From contig NZ_WARX01000025.1 in the NCBI RefSeq assembly GCF_009720385.1, positions 156,306-220,305 of the forward strand: a stretch of 64,000 bases of DNA, read 5' to 3'. The notes beneath the pieces are model-generated. The model did no database searches, had not been told where the DNA came from, and was given only the letters and a program-made list of their open reading frames with translations. This DNA comes from Catellatospora vulcania (GTDB taxonomy: Bacteria; Actinomycetota; Actinomycetes; Mycobacteriales; Micromonosporaceae). Positions 1 to 8,877 of the stretch are shown piece by piece; the first letter of the stretch is position 1, and every line of letters starts with the position of its first letter. Both the position numbers and the translations under genes were made by a program.

Positions 1-585
1 GGTCGCGGCGTGGGCGGGCGCGCCGTAGGTGGTGGCGGACAGGCCCAGCGGGCGGCAGATCCGCTCGTCGACCAGGTCCCACCAGTCGCCGCCGAGCCGC
101 CGCGTGGCCAGGTGGCCCAGCAGCGCGAAGCCCAGGTTCGAGTAGTGGAAGCGGCGCGACGGCGGGTGGATCGCCTCGGTGCGGGCGAGGTCGTCGAGCA
201 GGCCCGGCAGGTCCGGCGGGGTCAGCGTGTCCCAGACGTCGCCGACCGGCTCCCGCTGCAGGCCCGCGGTGTGCGACAGCAGCCGCCGGATGGTCAGCCC
301 GCCGTGCGCGGGCACCGTCAGGTGCGCGTCCAGCGGATCATCCAGGTCCAGCAGGCCCGCGTCGCGGCACTGCAGCACCAGCACCGCGGTGAAGGTCTTC
401 GTGATCGACCCGATCCGGAACGGCGTGTCCGCGTCCAGGGGCGCGCCGGGGTTGCCGGACCCGCCCACCTGGAAGGTCCACAACGGACGGTCGTCGCGGC
501 GCAGCGCCACGCTGAGGGCGGGCACCCGGGACTCGGCCTGTACGGCGCGGACCAGGCGTTCGAGAGTGCGGTTCAGGTCTGCCAC
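1..585 (-). CDS. Serine hydrolase, beta-lactamase (class C/PBP4*-like) family, 3' end missing
   Basis: Only the first 195 codons are present; the C-terminal part lies beyond the left edge. The N-terminal half of a penicillin-binding-protein-type hydrolase is visible: the nucleophile motif S60-I-T-K63 (SxxK) inside 'FRIGSITKTFTA', a following 'LLSHTAGL' helix typical of the family, and the second motif Y148-S-N150. The third KTG-type motif would lie outside. No signal peptide is seen at the GTG start, so a cytoplasmic esterase or D-aminopeptidase-like role is as likely as a cell-wall one. The start lies 10 bases after the stop codon of the HIT gene, so the two are probably cotranscribed. Substrate unknown. 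Confidence 0.85.
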   Translation of the reverse strand, partial: MADLNRTLERLVRAVQAESRVPALSVALRRDDRPLWTFQVGGSGNPGAPLDADTPFRIGSITKTFTAVLVLQCRDAGLLDLDDPLDAHLTVPAHGGLTIRRLLSHTAGLQREPVGDVWDTLTPPDLPGLLDDLARTEAIHPPSRRFHYSNLGFALLGHLATRRLGGDWWDLVDERICRPLGLSATTYGAPAHAAT

Positions 586-595
586 GGCGGCGAGA

Positions 596-949
596 CTACC
601 CGGTGAGGTCGCCGTCCATGTCGACGCCGCCGAGCACGTGCGCGTGCGCGTGGAACACGGTCTGCCCCACCGACGCGCCGGTATTGAAGATCACCCGGAA
701 GCCCTCGCCGACCACACCCTCGGCGGTGGCCACGTCGGCGACGGTGGCCAGCACCTCGCCGGCCAGCGCCGTATCGCCCGCGGCCAGCGTCGCGACGTCG
801 GCGTAGTGCTCCTTGGGGATCACCAGCACGTGAGTGGGGGCCTTCGGCGCGATGTCCCGGAACGCGAGGGTGCGCTCGGTCTCGGCGACCACCGTCGCGG
901 GGATCTCCCCCGCCACGATGCGGCAGAACAGGCAGTCGGCAATGGTCAC
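596..949 (-). CDS. HIT family hydrolase (histidine triad nucleotide-binding protein)
   Basis: A 117-residue protein of the usual HINT length. The catalytic triad H100-A-H102-A-H104 precedes 'VLGG' near the C-terminus, and C6-LF-C9 at the N-terminus matches zinc-binding members. HIT proteins hydrolyse nucleotide phosphoramidates such as AMP-lysine; the physiological substrate cannot be told here. The GTG start (bases 947-949) gives the family's normal N-terminus 'ADCLFCRI'; the frame stays open far upstream but that part has no HIT similarity. It is divergent from the SDR gene, with only 24 bases between the starts, so the promoters overlap or a transcript is leaderless. Confidence 0.9.
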   Translation of the reverse strand: MTIADCLFCRIVAGEIPATVVAETERTLAFRDIAPKAPTHVLVIPKEHYADVATLAAGDTALAGEVLATVADVATAEGVVGEGFRVIFNTGASVGQTVFHAHAHVLGGVDMDGDLTG

Positions 950-973
950 GAGACAGATCGTAGGCTCAACCGT

Positions 974-1738
974 ATGCCTGAGCCACGAGCGGTATTGGTG
1001 ACCGGAGCGTCGCGCGGCGTCGGCCGGGCCGTGGCGGCCGCGTTCGCCGCCCGCGGTGACCGGGTCGCGATCCACCACCGCGACTCCGCCGACCTCGCCG
1101 CCTCGCTGCGGGCCTCGCTGCCGGGCGAAGGGCATGCGGTGGTACAGGCGGACCTGGCCGACCCCGACGCCGTCGCCGCGATGGTCGACGCCGCCGCCGA
1201 GGCGCTGGGCGGGCTCGACGTGCTGGTCAACAACGCCGGACAGGCCTACCCGCACCCGATCACCGGGGTCTCCTACGCCGAGTGGCAGGAGCTGTGGGCG
1301 CGCACGCTCGCGGTGAACCTGACCGGCCCGGCGAACGTCACCTGGTGCGCCGTCCGGCACATGCTGCGCCGGCCGCCCGGCTCGCCGCCGGCCCGGATCG
1401 TCAACGTGGGCTCCCGCGGGGCCTACCGCGGCGAACCCGGTCAGCCCGCGTACGGCGCAGCCAAGGCCGGCCTGCACGCCATGGGACAGTCGCTGGCCGT
1501 CGCGCTGGCCCCGTACCGCATCGCCGTCGCCACCGTCGCTCCCGGCTACGTCCTGGAGGACGAGACCAACGCCTCCTACAAGGTCCCACGCGGCGCCGAA
1601 CACGCCGCCCAGAGCCCGTTCGGCCGGGTCGCCCGCCCCGACGAGATCGCCGCCGCCGTCCTCTGGCTCGCCGATCCCGCCGCCGAATGGGCCTCCGGCG
1701 CCGTCCTGGACCTCAACGGCGCCTCCCACCTCCGCTGA
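974..1738 (+). CDS. SDR family oxidoreductase
   Basis: A 254-residue classical short-chain dehydrogenase/reductase. It has the cofactor motif T10-G-A-S-R-G-V-G17, the 'NNAG' motif, and the catalytic set S147, Y160 and K164 in 'YGAAK'. The C-terminal 'SGAVLDLNGAS' is the usual family ending. The ATG at 974 starts two residues before the first beta strand, which fits the family. The substrate cannot be inferred; neighbours (HIT, serine hydrolase) give no pathway. A frame opening further upstream at about 179 is the antisense shadow of the HIT and hydrolase genes. Confidence 0.92.
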   Translation: MPEPRAVLVTGASRGVGRAVAAAFAARGDRVAIHHRDSADLAASLRASLPGEGHAVVQADLADPDAVAAMVDAAAEALGGLDVLVNNAGQAYPHPITGVSYAEWQELWARTLAVNLTGPANVTWCAVRHMLRRPPGSPPARIVNVGSRGAYRGEPGQPAYGAAKAGLHAMGQSLAVALAPYRIAVATVAPGYVLEDETNASYKVPRGAEHAAQSPFGRVARPDEIAAAVLWLADPAAEWASGAVLDLNGASHLR

Positions 1739-1763
1739 CCACCCTCCCCCGCCACCTCCCCTC

Positions 1764-1834
1764 CTTGCCGCAACTCTTAAAAAGTCGCGGCCTCAGCCCC
1801 CGCGCGAGCCCGCAACTCCTTCACAGTCGCGACC
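1764..1834. repeat. Repeat family D, copy D1 (two-unit hairpin element, degenerate)
   Basis: In the 359-base gap between the convergent SDR and rsmE genes. The first unit, CCGCAACTCTTAAAAAGTCG followed by CGGCCTC, matches copies at 12461 and 34386. The second unit (about 1809-1834, CGCAACTCC...AGTCGCG) is a worn copy. Each unit can fold as a small hairpin. No coding gene is seen in the gap; besides this element it holds a short GC-rich stretch (about 1835-1967), a 19-base tandem repeat and hairpin A1. Confidence 0.7.
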
Positions 1835-1967
1835 CGGCCCAGTGACCCGGCCCAGCGGCCGGGGCCCGGCGGCCGGGGGCCAGCGGACCGGCGCGCCGGG
1901 ACCTGACGCCCTCACCGCGCCGGACGGGCCGTGCGCCAACGGGTGCCGGAGCCGGGTGCCGTTGGCT

Positions 1968-2004
1968 TCGCCGGGGAGCGCCTAGGTCGCCGGGGAGCGC
2001 CTAG
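1968..2004. repeat. 19-base tandem repeat, two copies
   Basis: The unit TCGCCGGGGAGCGCCTAGG occurs at 1968-1986 and, without its last base, again at 1987-2004. It abuts the left arm of the family A hairpin at 2004. Function unknown. Confidence 0.8.
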
Positions 2005-2064
2005 ATCGCTGTTTCGTGCCACCTTGTGTGGTCTGACCTGACATATCGACACGAAACAGCGATC
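2004..2064. repeat. Repeat family A, copy A1 (long hairpin)
   Basis: Perfect 15-base inverted arms GATCGCTGTTTCGTG (2004-2018) and its complement (2050-2064), separated by 31 bases. The arm core GATCGCTGTTTCG recurs at 15866 and 63727. It ends 33 bases beyond the rsmE stop codon and could serve as a terminator, but has no T tract. Confidence 0.85.
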
Positions 2065-2097
2065 TTGCGCGCGCCGGACGGGCGGCGGGGGCGAAGG

Positions 2098-2832
2098 TCA
2101 CCAGCGGTGCAGGCGGGTGGCGAGAACGCTGAGGGCGGCTACGCCGGCCGTAGACGTGCGCAGCACGTTGTCACCAAGGCGCACCGCGACCGCACCGGCC
2201 GCGGTGAACGTCTTCAGCTCGGCGTCGTCGATGCCGCCCTCAGGGCCGACGACCAGCACGATCTCCCCGGACGACGGCAGGTCGACGAGCGAGAGCCGTT
2301 CGGTCGCCTCCTCGTGCAGCACGTACGCGGCAGAGGCGGCGGAAAGGCGCTGGGCGAGCTGCTTCGTGGACAGGTCGGGGTCACCTCCGACCACGGGCAG
2401 CCAGGTGCGGCGGGCCTGTTTGGCGGCTTCGCGGGCGACGGCCGCCCACTTCTCACGGGACTTCGCGCCCCGGTCGCCGCGCCACTGGGCGACGCTGCGG
2501 GCCGCGGCCCAGGGCAGGATCTCGTCGACGCCGACCTCGGTCATCGCCTGTACGGCCAGCTCGCCCCGGTCGCCCTTGGCGATGCCCTGGGCGACGGTCA
2601 GCCGCGGGTCGGGCGCGTCGGCGTACCGCCGATCGGTGACGGTGACGTCGAGCGTGCCCTTGCCGACGGCCTTGACCACCGCGGACGCCACGCCGCCCCG
2701 CCCGTCGGCGAGCAGCAGCGCCTCGCCCACCCGCAGCCGCTGCACGGTCGCGGCATGGTGGCCCTCCGCCCCGCCGAGGGTGAACAGGCCCACTCCGGGC
2801 AGGTCGTCGACGAGGAACAGCGGCGCGCTCAC
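2098..2832 (-). CDS. rsmE: 16S rRNA (uracil(1498)-N(3))-methyltransferase
   Basis: RsmE uses S-adenosylmethionine to methylate U1498 of 16S rRNA in the 30S subunit. The SPOUT-domain motifs are clear: 'VVGPEGGI' near residue 194 and 'LGDNVLRTSTA' near residue 219, at the C-terminus where the SAM knot forms; an N-terminal PUA-like region precedes them. Of two in-frame GTG starts, 2832 is preferred because GGAGG lies nine bases upstream, giving 244 residues; for the one at 2841 the GGAGG would touch the start codon. It lies downstream of hrcA and dnaJ on the same strand, the common actinobacterial order, but a family B hairpin separates it from dnaJ. Confidence 0.95.
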   Translation of the reverse strand: MSAPLFLVDDLPGVGLFTLGGAEGHHAATVQRLRVGEALLLADGRGGVASAVVKAVGKGTLDVTVTDRRYADAPDPRLTVAQGIAKGDRGELAVQAMTEVGVDEILPWAAARSVAQWRGDRGAKSREKWAAVAREAAKQARRTWLPVVGGDPDLSTKQLAQRLSAASAAYVLHEEATERLSLVDLPSSGEIVLVVGPEGGIDDAELKTFTAAGAVAVRLGDNVLRTSTAGVAALSVLATRLHRW

Positions 2833-2851
2833 GGCAGACACCCTCCACTGG

Positions 2852-2908
2852 TGATCATGAACTTATGGCACCGACACACCGTCGACCCGTGCCATAAGTT
2901 CATGATCA
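2852..2908. repeat. Repeat family B, copy B1 (long hairpin)
   Basis: Perfect 20-base arms TGATCATGAACTTATGGCAC (2852-2871) and complement (2889-2908) around a 17-base spacer. A second copy lies at 61101. It fills the gap between the dnaJ stop (18 bases away) and the rsmE start, so it may attenuate or stabilise the dnaJ-rsmE transcript. Confidence 0.9.
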
Positions 2909-2926
2909 ACGCTCGAAGCACAACCC

Positions 2927-4057
2927 TCAGTGGCCGTTGAAGGCGTCGCGGACTCGGGAGAAGAAGCCGCCCTGCTTGGAGAGTTCGGCTACCTCCTCGC
3001 CGCGGAGGCGGGCGAAATCGCGGAGCATGCGCTCCTGCTCGCCGTCCAGGCGGGTGGGGGTGCGGACGTCGAGGTGCACGAAGAGGTCGCCGCGGCCGGT
3101 GCCACGCAGGTGCGGGACGCCCTTGCCGCGGATGCGCAGGGTCGAGTTCGGCTGGGTGCCGGGCTTGACCTCGAGCTGCTCCTCGGAGTCGAGGGTCTTG
3201 ATGGTCAGGCGGGTGCCGAGGGCGGCGGCGGTCATCGGGACCGTGACCTTGCAGTGCAGGTCGTCGCCCTTGCGCGCGTACACGTCGTGGGCCCGCTCGT
3301 GGATCTCCACGTACAGGTCGCCGGACGGGCCGCCGCCGGGGCCGACCTCGCCCTGGTTGGCCAGCCGGATGCGCATGCCGTCCTCGACACCGGCCGGGAT
3401 CTTCACGGTCAGGCTGCGCCGGGTGCGCACGCGGCCGTCGCCGGCGCAGGTCGGGCACGGGTGCGGCAGCGTGGTGCCGAAGCCCTGGCAGGCGTTGCAG
3501 GGACGTGACGAGACGACCTGGCCCAGGAAGGTGCGCTGCACCGACTGCACCTCGCCGCGCCCGCCACAGGTGTCACAGGTCTGCGGGTGGGTGCCCGCCG
3601 CCGTGCCCGCGCCGGAGCAGGTCGTGCACAGCACCGCGGTGTCCACGGTGATCGGCGCCTCGACGCCGAACGCGGTCTCGAACAGGTCGAGGTCCAGCCG
3701 CAGGATCGCGTCGGCGCCCGGCCGGGTACGCGGGCGCGGGCCGCGCGAGCCGCTGCCGCCGAAGAAGGCGTCCATGATGTCCTGGAAGCCCACGAACGGG
3801 CCGCCGCCGGGACCGCCCGGACCCGCGCCGCCTCCGCCCGGCGCGAGCGGATCCCCGCCCAGGTCGACCATCCGACGCTTCTGGTCGTCGGACAGGACCT
3901 CGTACGCGTTGTTGATGTCCTTGAACTTCTCCGACGCGGCCGGGTCCGGATTGACGTCCGGGTGGTACTGGCGGGCGAGCTTGCGGTAAGCCCGCTTGAT
4001 GTCGTCGGCGTCGGCGTCCTTGGGAACGCCGAGAATGCCGTAGTAGTCCTTGGCCAC
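2927..4057 (-). CDS. dnaJ: Molecular chaperone DnaJ (Hsp40)
   Basis: Co-chaperone that delivers unfolded clients to DnaK and stimulates its ATPase. Order of domains in 376 residues: J domain with the H32-P-D34 motif, a Gly/Pro-rich G/F linker, a zinc domain with four CxxCxGxG-type repeats (roughly residues 144-215), and the C-terminal client-binding domains. Only dnaJ with hrcA is here; no dnaK or grpE neighbours, so this is the hrcA-linked DnaJ2 type of actinobacteria. It begins at a GTG 42 bases after the hrcA stop, so it is probably cotranscribed with hrcA and controlled by the CIRCE operator at 5137. Confidence 0.97.
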   Translation of the reverse strand: MAKDYYGILGVPKDADADDIKRAYRKLARQYHPDVNPDPAASEKFKDINNAYEVLSDDQKRRMVDLGGDPLAPGGGGAGPGGPGGGPFVGFQDIMDAFFGGSGSRGPRPRTRPGADAILRLDLDLFETAFGVEAPITVDTAVLCTTCSGAGTAAGTHPQTCDTCGGRGEVQSVQRTFLGQVVSSRPCNACQGFGTTLPHPCPTCAGDGRVRTRRSLTVKIPAGVEDGMRIRLANQGEVGPGGGPSGDLYVEIHERAHDVYARKGDDLHCKVTVPMTAAALGTRLTIKTLDSEEQLEVKPGTQPNSTLRIRGKGVPHLRGTGRGDLFVHLDVRTPTRLDGEQERMLRDFARLRGEEVAELSKQGGFFSRVRDAFNGH

Positions 4058-4099
4058 GCTGTCCTCAAGCCTCGTTCAGCAACAACAGGAAATTCGGAA

Positions 4100-5122
4100 T
4101 CAATGTCCCAGCATCTCGCCGACGTAACGCGCGACGGCGCGAACGGTGGCGATGGTGCCGGGATAGTCCATGCGGGTCGGGCCGACGATGCCCATCCCGC
4201 CCACCACGGTCGCGCCCGGGCCGTAGCCCGTGCTGACCACCGAGGTCGCCCGCAGGTCGACGACCTCGTTCTCGTCGCCGATCCGCACCCGGGCCGCGCC
4301 CGACTTCACCTCGTCGAAGAGCTTGAGCAGGATGACCTCCTCCTCCAGCGCCTCCAGGATGGGCCGCAGCGCGCCGGTGGTCAGGTCCAGCGGACCCATC
4401 CGGGCCAGGTTCGACGTGCCGGCCAGCGCGAGGCGCTCCTCGTGCCGCTCGACCAGGGTCTCCAGCAGGACGCTGACCAGCGTGCTCATGGTTGCCTTCG
4501 CCTGCGGCTCGGCCCGCTCGACCAGGCCCTGCACCAGCGGCGGGGTGTCCACCAGCTTCACGCCGACCAGGGTCGCGTTGAGGGTCCGGCGCAGCTCGGT
4601 GATCTCGTCGACCTCGACGGGGCCGGGCAGCTCGACGACCCGCTGCTCCACCCGCCCGGTGTCGGTGATCATGACGAGCAGCAGCCGGGTGGTGGAGACC
4701 GGGACCAGTTCCAGATGGCGTACGGAGGAGCGGGTCAGGCTCGGGTACTGCACGACGGCGACCTGGCGGGTCAGCTGCGCCAGCAGCCGCACCGTGCGGT
4801 GCACGACGTCGTCGAGGTCGACCGCGCCGTTGAGGAAGCGCTCGATCGCCCGGCGCTCGGCCGGGGAGAGCGGCTTGACCCGCGACAGCCGGTCGACGAA
4901 CAGCCGGTAGCCGCGGTCGGTGGGCACCCGGCCGGCCGACGTGTGCGGCTGGCGGATGTAGCCCTCCTCCTCGAGGACGGCCATGTCGTTGCGCACGGTA
5001 GCCGGCGACACGCCCAGGGCGTGCCGTTCGACCAGCGCCTTGCTGCCCACCGGCTCCTGCGTCGCGACGTAGTCCTCGACGATGGCACGCAGCACTTCGA
5101 GCTTCCGGTCATCCAGACCCAT
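4100..5122 (-). CDS. hrcA: Heat-inducible transcription repressor HrcA
   Basis: HrcA binds CIRCE operators and represses heat-shock genes until stress titrates the chaperones that fold it. The 340-residue protein has the N-terminal winged helix ('[23 protein letters not shown]') and a GAF-like C-terminal half. The ATG at 5122 is chosen because a strong GGGGAGGTG site precedes it. An in-frame GTG at 5143 lies inside the CIRCE element and is not a plausible start. The gene is first in the hrcA-dnaJ unit and is almost certainly autoregulated. Confidence 0.97.
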   Translation of the reverse strand: MGLDDRKLEVLRAIVEDYVATQEPVGSKALVERHALGVSPATVRNDMAVLEEEGYIRQPHTSAGRVPTDRGYRLFVDRLSRVKPLSPAERRAIERFLNGAVDLDDVVHRTVRLLAQLTRQVAVVQYPSLTRSSVRHLELVPVSTTRLLLVMITDTGRVEQRVVELPGPVEVDEITELRRTLNATLVGVKLVDTPPLVQGLVERAEPQAKATMSTLVSVLLETLVERHEERLALAGTSNLARMGPLDLTTGALRPILEALEEEVILLKLFDEVKSGAARVRIGDENEVVDLRATSVVSTGYGPGATVVGGMGIVGPTRMDYPGTIATVRAVARYVGEMLGH

Positions 5123-5136
5123 ACGCACCTCCCCGG

Positions 5137-5163
5137 CTGGCACTCGTCGTGAGTGAGTGCCAG
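5137..5163. promoter_or_regulatory. CIRCE operator of hrcA-dnaJ
   Basis: CTGGCACTC (5137-5145), a nine-base spacer and GAGTGCCAG (5155-5163). This is a perfect inverted repeat with the canonical spacing and the GCACTC/GAGTGC core. It lies 14 bases upstream of the hrcA start codon, so bound HrcA would block its own promoter or early elongation. Confidence 0.96.
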
Positions 5164-5352
5164 TCTACGTGGGCCGTCACCCGGACGGCATAGGCGTGGT
5201 GACCGGGTAGACACCGGACCGCATCAGGCACCCGGCGCAGACATCGGCAAAGTGGACGGCAGGCAAACTCGGGCGTTCGGCTAGCACAGTGTCGCCTATC
5301 GGTCACGGGTGTTGACTGGCGCCGATTGATCCACAGACCTAGCCTGGCGGGC

Positions 5353-5853
5353 ATGAGTGAACCCACCCCGCCCGGCTCCTCGGAGCCGCCGGTTCCTTCG
5401 GCCCCCTCCTACGAGCCGCCGGCCCCGGCAGCGCCGCCGTCGGCCCCCGCGTCGCCCCCGCCGTCCGCCCCCGGCGGCTACACCCCGCCGCCCGCCGTGG
5501 GCGGTGCCGCCCCGGTCGGCTACGCCAACCCGGACGACAAGACCTGGGCCCTGATCGCGCACTTCGGTGGCGCCATCACCTGGTTCGTCGCTCCGCTGGT
5601 CGCGCTGCTGGTCAAGGGCAACGAGTCCCCCACGGTCAAGGCGCACGCGACCGCCGCCCTGAACTTCCAGATCCTGTGGGGCGTCATCAGCATCGTCAGC
5701 ATCTGCGTAGGCAGCTGCCTGGCCTGGCTGGTCCTCCCCCTCGTGCTGTTCTTCGTGCCGCTGTTCCCGCTCGTCATGGGCGTGCTGGCCGGTGTCAAGG
5801 CCAACAACGGCGAGCTGCCGAAGTACCCGCTGACCATGAACCTGATCAAGTAA
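5353..5853 (+). CDS. DUF4870 domain-containing membrane protein
   Basis: A 166-residue protein with a Pro/Ala/Ser-rich cytoplasmic-looking N-terminus (residues 1-55), then the DUF4870 core: 'WALIAHFGGAITWFVAPLV', a membrane segment, the polar loop 'SPTVKAHATAALNFQ', and two more hydrophobic segments. The family is widespread and of unknown function. The ATG at 5353 starts at 'MSEPTPPG', the common N-terminus of actinobacterial members. It is divergent from hrcA and convergent with hemW, whose stop is six bases away. Confidence 0.88.
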   Translation: MSEPTPPGSSEPPVPSAPSYEPPAPAAPPSAPASPPPSAPGGYTPPPAVGGAAPVGYANPDDKTWALIAHFGGAITWFVAPLVALLVKGNESPTVKAHATAALNFQILWGVISIVSICVGSCLAWLVLPLVLFFVPLFPLVMGVLAGVKANNGELPKYPLTMNLIK

Positions 5854-5859
5854 GTCGGT

Positions 5860-7074
5860 TCACCAGGCCAGCAGGGAGTGGACCACCGCGTCCGCGAGGA
5901 GACGGCCGCGCAGCGTCAGCGCCGCGCGGCCGTCCGCGTACGCGGAGGGCTCCAGCAGCCCGTCGGCCAGCGCCTGGCCCGCCGCGGCGCGTCCGGCCGG
6001 GTCCAGCACCTCCAGCGGCAACCCCTCGCTCAGACGAAGCCGCAGCAGCACGTCCTCGGTGTGGCGCTGCTCGTCGGTCAGCACCTCCCGGCCCAGACCC
6101 GGGGACAGGCCCTCGGCCAGCCGGGCCGCGTACTTCGCCGGGTGCTTGACGTTCCACCAGCGCACGCCGCCGACATGGCTGTGCGCGCCGGGGCCCAGGC
6201 CCCACCAGTCGCCGCCGCGCCAGTAGAGCAGGTTGTGCGCGCACCGGGCCGCCTCGTCGGCCGCCCAGTTGGAGACCTCGTACCAGCCCAGCCCGGCGGC
6301 GGACAGCGCCGCCTCCGCCGCCAGGTAGCGGTCGGCGGCCACGTCGTCGTCCGGGGACGCCAGCTCCCCGCGCCGGATCCGGGCCGACAGGCGGGTGCCG
6401 TCCTCGACGATCAGGGCGTACGCGCTGACGTGGTCCACGCCCGCGCCGACCACCGCGGCCAGCGAGGCGGCGAAGTCGTCCTCGGTCTCCCCCGGCGTCC
6501 CGTAGATCAAATCCAGGTTGACGTGCTCGAACCCGGCCTCACGCGCCTCGATCGCGGCGGCCGGGGCACGCCCGGCGGTGTGCTTGCGGTCCAGGATGCG
6601 CAGTACCCCGGGCGCGGCCGACTGCATGCCCAGCGAGATCCGGGTGAACCCGGCCCGGCGCAGCTCACGCAGCGAGGCGGGGTCCACCGACTCGGGGTTG
6701 GCCTCGGTGGTGACCTCCGCGCCGGCGGCCAGGCCCCAGGTGCGGTCGACCGCTTCCAGCATCCGGCCGAGCTGGGCCGGCTTCAGCAAGGTGGGCGTGC
6801 CGCCGCCGACGAAGACGGTGTCCACCCGCGGCGGGGCGGGCAGCACCTTCGCGGCCAGCGCCAGCTCGGCCAGCACCGCCTCGACGTAGCCGTCGGTGTC
6901 CGCGCCGCCCAGCTCCGAGGCGGTGTAGGTGTTGAAGTCGCAGTAGCCGCAGCGGCTGGCGCAGAACGGCACGTGCAGGTACACGCCGAAGCCGCGCCCG
7001 CCGACGTCGGCCAGCGCGGAGTCGGGAAGAGTGCCGTCGTCGGGGACGGGTTCACCGTCGGGAAGCTGGGCCAC
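5860..7074 (-). CDS. hemW: Radical SAM heme chaperone HemW
   Basis: A 404-residue HemN-like protein. HemW binds heme and a 4Fe-4S cluster and is thought to insert heme into apoproteins; it was long annotated as oxygen-independent coproporphyrinogen oxidase. The SAM-cluster motif is C38-ASR-C42-GY-C45, followed by 'VFVGGGTPT', 'TTEANPES' and 'YGTPGET'. HemN-specific N-terminal residues are not evident, so HemW is the better name. The GTG start is 17 bases from the divergent enoyl-CoA hydratase start, so the promoters overlap. Confidence 0.93.
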   Translation of the reverse strand: MAQLPDGEPVPDDGTLPDSALADVGGRGFGVYLHVPFCASRCGYCDFNTYTASELGGADTDGYVEAVLAELALAAKVLPAPPRVDTVFVGGGTPTLLKPAQLGRMLEAVDRTWGLAAGAEVTTEANPESVDPASLRELRRAGFTRISLGMQSAAPGVLRILDRKHTAGRAPAAAIEAREAGFEHVNLDLIYGTPGETEDDFAASLAAVVGAGVDHVSAYALIVEDGTRLSARIRRGELASPDDDVAADRYLAAEAALSAAGLGWYEVSNWAADEAARCAHNLLYWRGGDWWGLGPGAHSHVGGVRWWNVKHPAKYAARLAEGLSPGLGREVLTDEQRHTEDVLLRLRLSEGLPLEVLDPAGRAAAGQALADGLLEPSAYADGRAALTLRGRLLADAVVHSLLAW

Positions 7075-7091
7075 GGCTCTAGTCTGCCCTC

Positions 7092-7910
7092 ATGTCCTCA
7101 CCTGACTCCCACCTCGTCCGGGTCACCCACGCCCGCGGCGTAACGACGATCACCCTCGACAGCCCGCACAACCGCAACGCGCTGTCGCACCGGCTGATGA
7201 CCGAGCTGCTGGCGGCGCTGGCCGAGGCGAACGCCGACGACCGGGTGCGGGTGATCGTGCTGGACCACACCGGGCCGGTCTTCTGCTCGGGAGCCGACCT
7301 CGCCGAGACCGCCGCGGCGGCCAAGTCGGGGCAGATGCCGGCCGCGCTGCTGGGTGACGTGCTGGGCGCGGTGGCCCGCTCGGCCAAGCCCGTGGTGGCC
7401 GTGGTGCGGGGACCGGCGCGGGCGGGTGGCCTGGGCCTGATCGCCGCGGCCGACCTCGCCGTGTGCACGGCGGCGGCCACGTTCGCCTTCACCGAGGTGC
7501 GGCTGGGCGTGGTGCCCGCGCTGATCTCCGCCACGGTGCTGCCGCGGCTGGCCCCGCGCGCCGCCGCGGAGCTTTACCTGACCGGCGACGTCTTCGACGG
7601 CCCGCGCGCCGCCGCGATCGGCCTGGTCACCGCGACCGCGCCGGACGACGACGTGGACGCGGTCGTCGCGCGCTGGTGCGCCAGCCTGGTCCGGGGCGCG
7701 CCCGCCTCGCTGGCGACCACCAAGCAGCTGCTGCGCCGCCGCCCGGAGCCGGAACTGGACGCCGAGCTGGCGCACCTGTCGGAGATCTCGCTGCGCTTCT
7801 TCGGCTCCGCGGAAGGCCGAGAGGGAGTCGCCGCATTCCGGGAGAAACGGGATGCGGTATGGGTTCCCCGCGCCGACGACGACGGTGCCGCGGCGGCGGC
7901 CACGCCGTAG
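7092..7910 (+). CDS. Enoyl-CoA hydratase/isomerase family protein
   Basis: A 272-residue crotonase-fold protein. Recognisable parts are 'NRNALS' near the N-terminus, the oxyanion-hole segments 'FCSGADLAE' and 'GPARAGGLGL', and 'FTEVRLGVVPALIS'. The first catalytic Glu position (in 'TEVRLG') is kept, while the second Glu of true hydratases (normally in GAGGT) is replaced by a 'SATV' stretch, so the reaction may differ from simple hydration. No beta-oxidation genes are adjacent. It is divergent from hemW and followed by a strong terminator. Confidence 0.88.
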   Translation: MSSPDSHLVRVTHARGVTTITLDSPHNRNALSHRLMTELLAALAEANADDRVRVIVLDHTGPVFCSGADLAETAAAAKSGQMPAALLGDVLGAVARSAKPVVAVVRGPARAGGLGLIAAADLAVCTAAATFAFTEVRLGVVPALISATVLPRLAPRAAAELYLTGDVFDGPRAAAIGLVTATAPDDDVDAVVARWCASLVRGAPASLATTKQLLRRRPEPELDAELAHLSEISLRFFGSAEGREGVAAFREKRDAVWVPRADDDGAAAAATP

Positions 7911-7928
7911 GGTGGGTTGAACGAGCCT

Positions 7929-7980
7929 GCGGGGGCGGGCGTCGTCGCGGCACCACGTCCGGGACGACGCCCGCCCCCGC
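7929..7980 (+). terminator. Strong hairpin after the enoyl-CoA hydratase gene
   Basis: Perfect 18-base stem: GCGGGGGCGGGCGTCGTC (7929-7946) and its complement (7963-7980), with a 16-base loop. It has no T tract, as is usual for high-GC actinobacterial terminators. It ends 21 bases before the next start. Confidence 0.8.
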
Positions 7981-8001
7981 ATCGACGTCGAGGAGGCCGC
8001 C

Positions 8002-8877
8002 GTGAAAGGCAGGCAAACGCTGCCCGTCCTGGTGATCCTCGTCGTGGTGTGCGGCGTCGGCGGTCTCCTCGCCCGCCAGCAGCTCGACGGCGAGATCGAG
8101 CTGCCGATCGAGCTCCCCCGGCTCGGCGCGCCCGAATGCGTGGCCCGCGCCGACGGCGAGGTGCGCCTCGACCCGGAGCAGATGGCCAACGCCGCGACCA
8201 TCGCCGCCGTCGGCATCAGCCGCAACGTGCCCGACCGCGCGGTGATCGTCGCGCTGGCCACCGCCCTGCAGGAATCGAAGCTACGCAACCTGGAGCATCT
8301 CGGCGACGGCAACGACCACGACTCGCTCGGCCTGTTCCAGCAGCGCCCCAGCCAGGGCTGGGGCACCGCGAAGCAGATCATGGACCCCCGGCACGCGGCC
8401 CGGCGCTTCTACATCAGCCTGACCAAGGTCAAGGGGTGGCAGAAGATGCGGGTCACCGAGGCCGCCCAGCGGGTACAGCGCTCGGCCTACCCCGAGGCGT
8501 ACGAGAAGTGGGCCGAGGAAGCCACCGTGCTCGCCAAGGCGCTGACCGGGCAGCAGGCCGGCGCTGTGACCTGCGACACGTACGGCGACGACGCCCCGAA
8601 CGACGCCGCGACGGCCAAGGTGCTGGCCGACCGGATGAAGGCCGACTTCGGCACGAAGGCCAAGGGCGTCACCACCGAGGGCGCCGCGCTGCGCATACCG
8701 GCTGCGAACAGCAAGGCGGGCTGGCAGTTCGCGCACTGGCTGGTGGCCCAGGCCCCGCTCACCGGGGTGACCCGGGTGACCTTCACCGACCAGCAGTGGT
8801 CCGCTGGTGACAAGGCGTGGTCGCCCGCCGAGAAAGTGGCCGAACAGGTGGTGGCCGAGGCCGTCGCGGGCGGGTGA
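8002..8877 (+). CDS. Secreted or membrane-anchored lysozyme-like protein
   Basis: A 291-residue protein with an N-terminal membrane segment (residues 7-24) after a short basic start. The conserved core 'ALQESKLRN...DSLGLFQQRPSQGWGT' (E91 and following) has the layout of a lysozyme/transglycosylase-like active site: a Glu in a helix followed by a GLFQ(Q)RP stretch. Close actinobacterial relatives are often named hypothetical or, without good reason, heavy-metal transporter. A role in cleaving peptidoglycan is inference. The start is GTG after GAGGAGG. It is single, between two terminators. Confidence 0.7.
   Translation: MKGRQTLPVLVILVVVCGVGGLLARQQLDGEIELPIELPRLGAPECVARADGEVRLDPEQMANAATIAAVGISRNVPDRAVIVALATALQESKLRNLEHLGDGNDHDSLGLFQQRPSQGWGTAKQIMDPRHAARRFYISLTKVKGWQKMRVTEAAQRVQRSAYPEAYEKWAEEATVLAKALTGQQAGAVTCDTYGDDAPNDAATAKVLADRMKADFGTKAKGVTTEGAALRIPAANSKAGWQFAHWLVAQAPLTGVTRVTFTDQQWSAGDKAWSPAEKVAEQVVAEAVAGG

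Noticed and set aside
5123..5143. hrcA starting at GTG 5143
   Set aside because: The codon lies inside the CIRCE operator and the strong GGGGAGGTG site serves the ATG at 5122.
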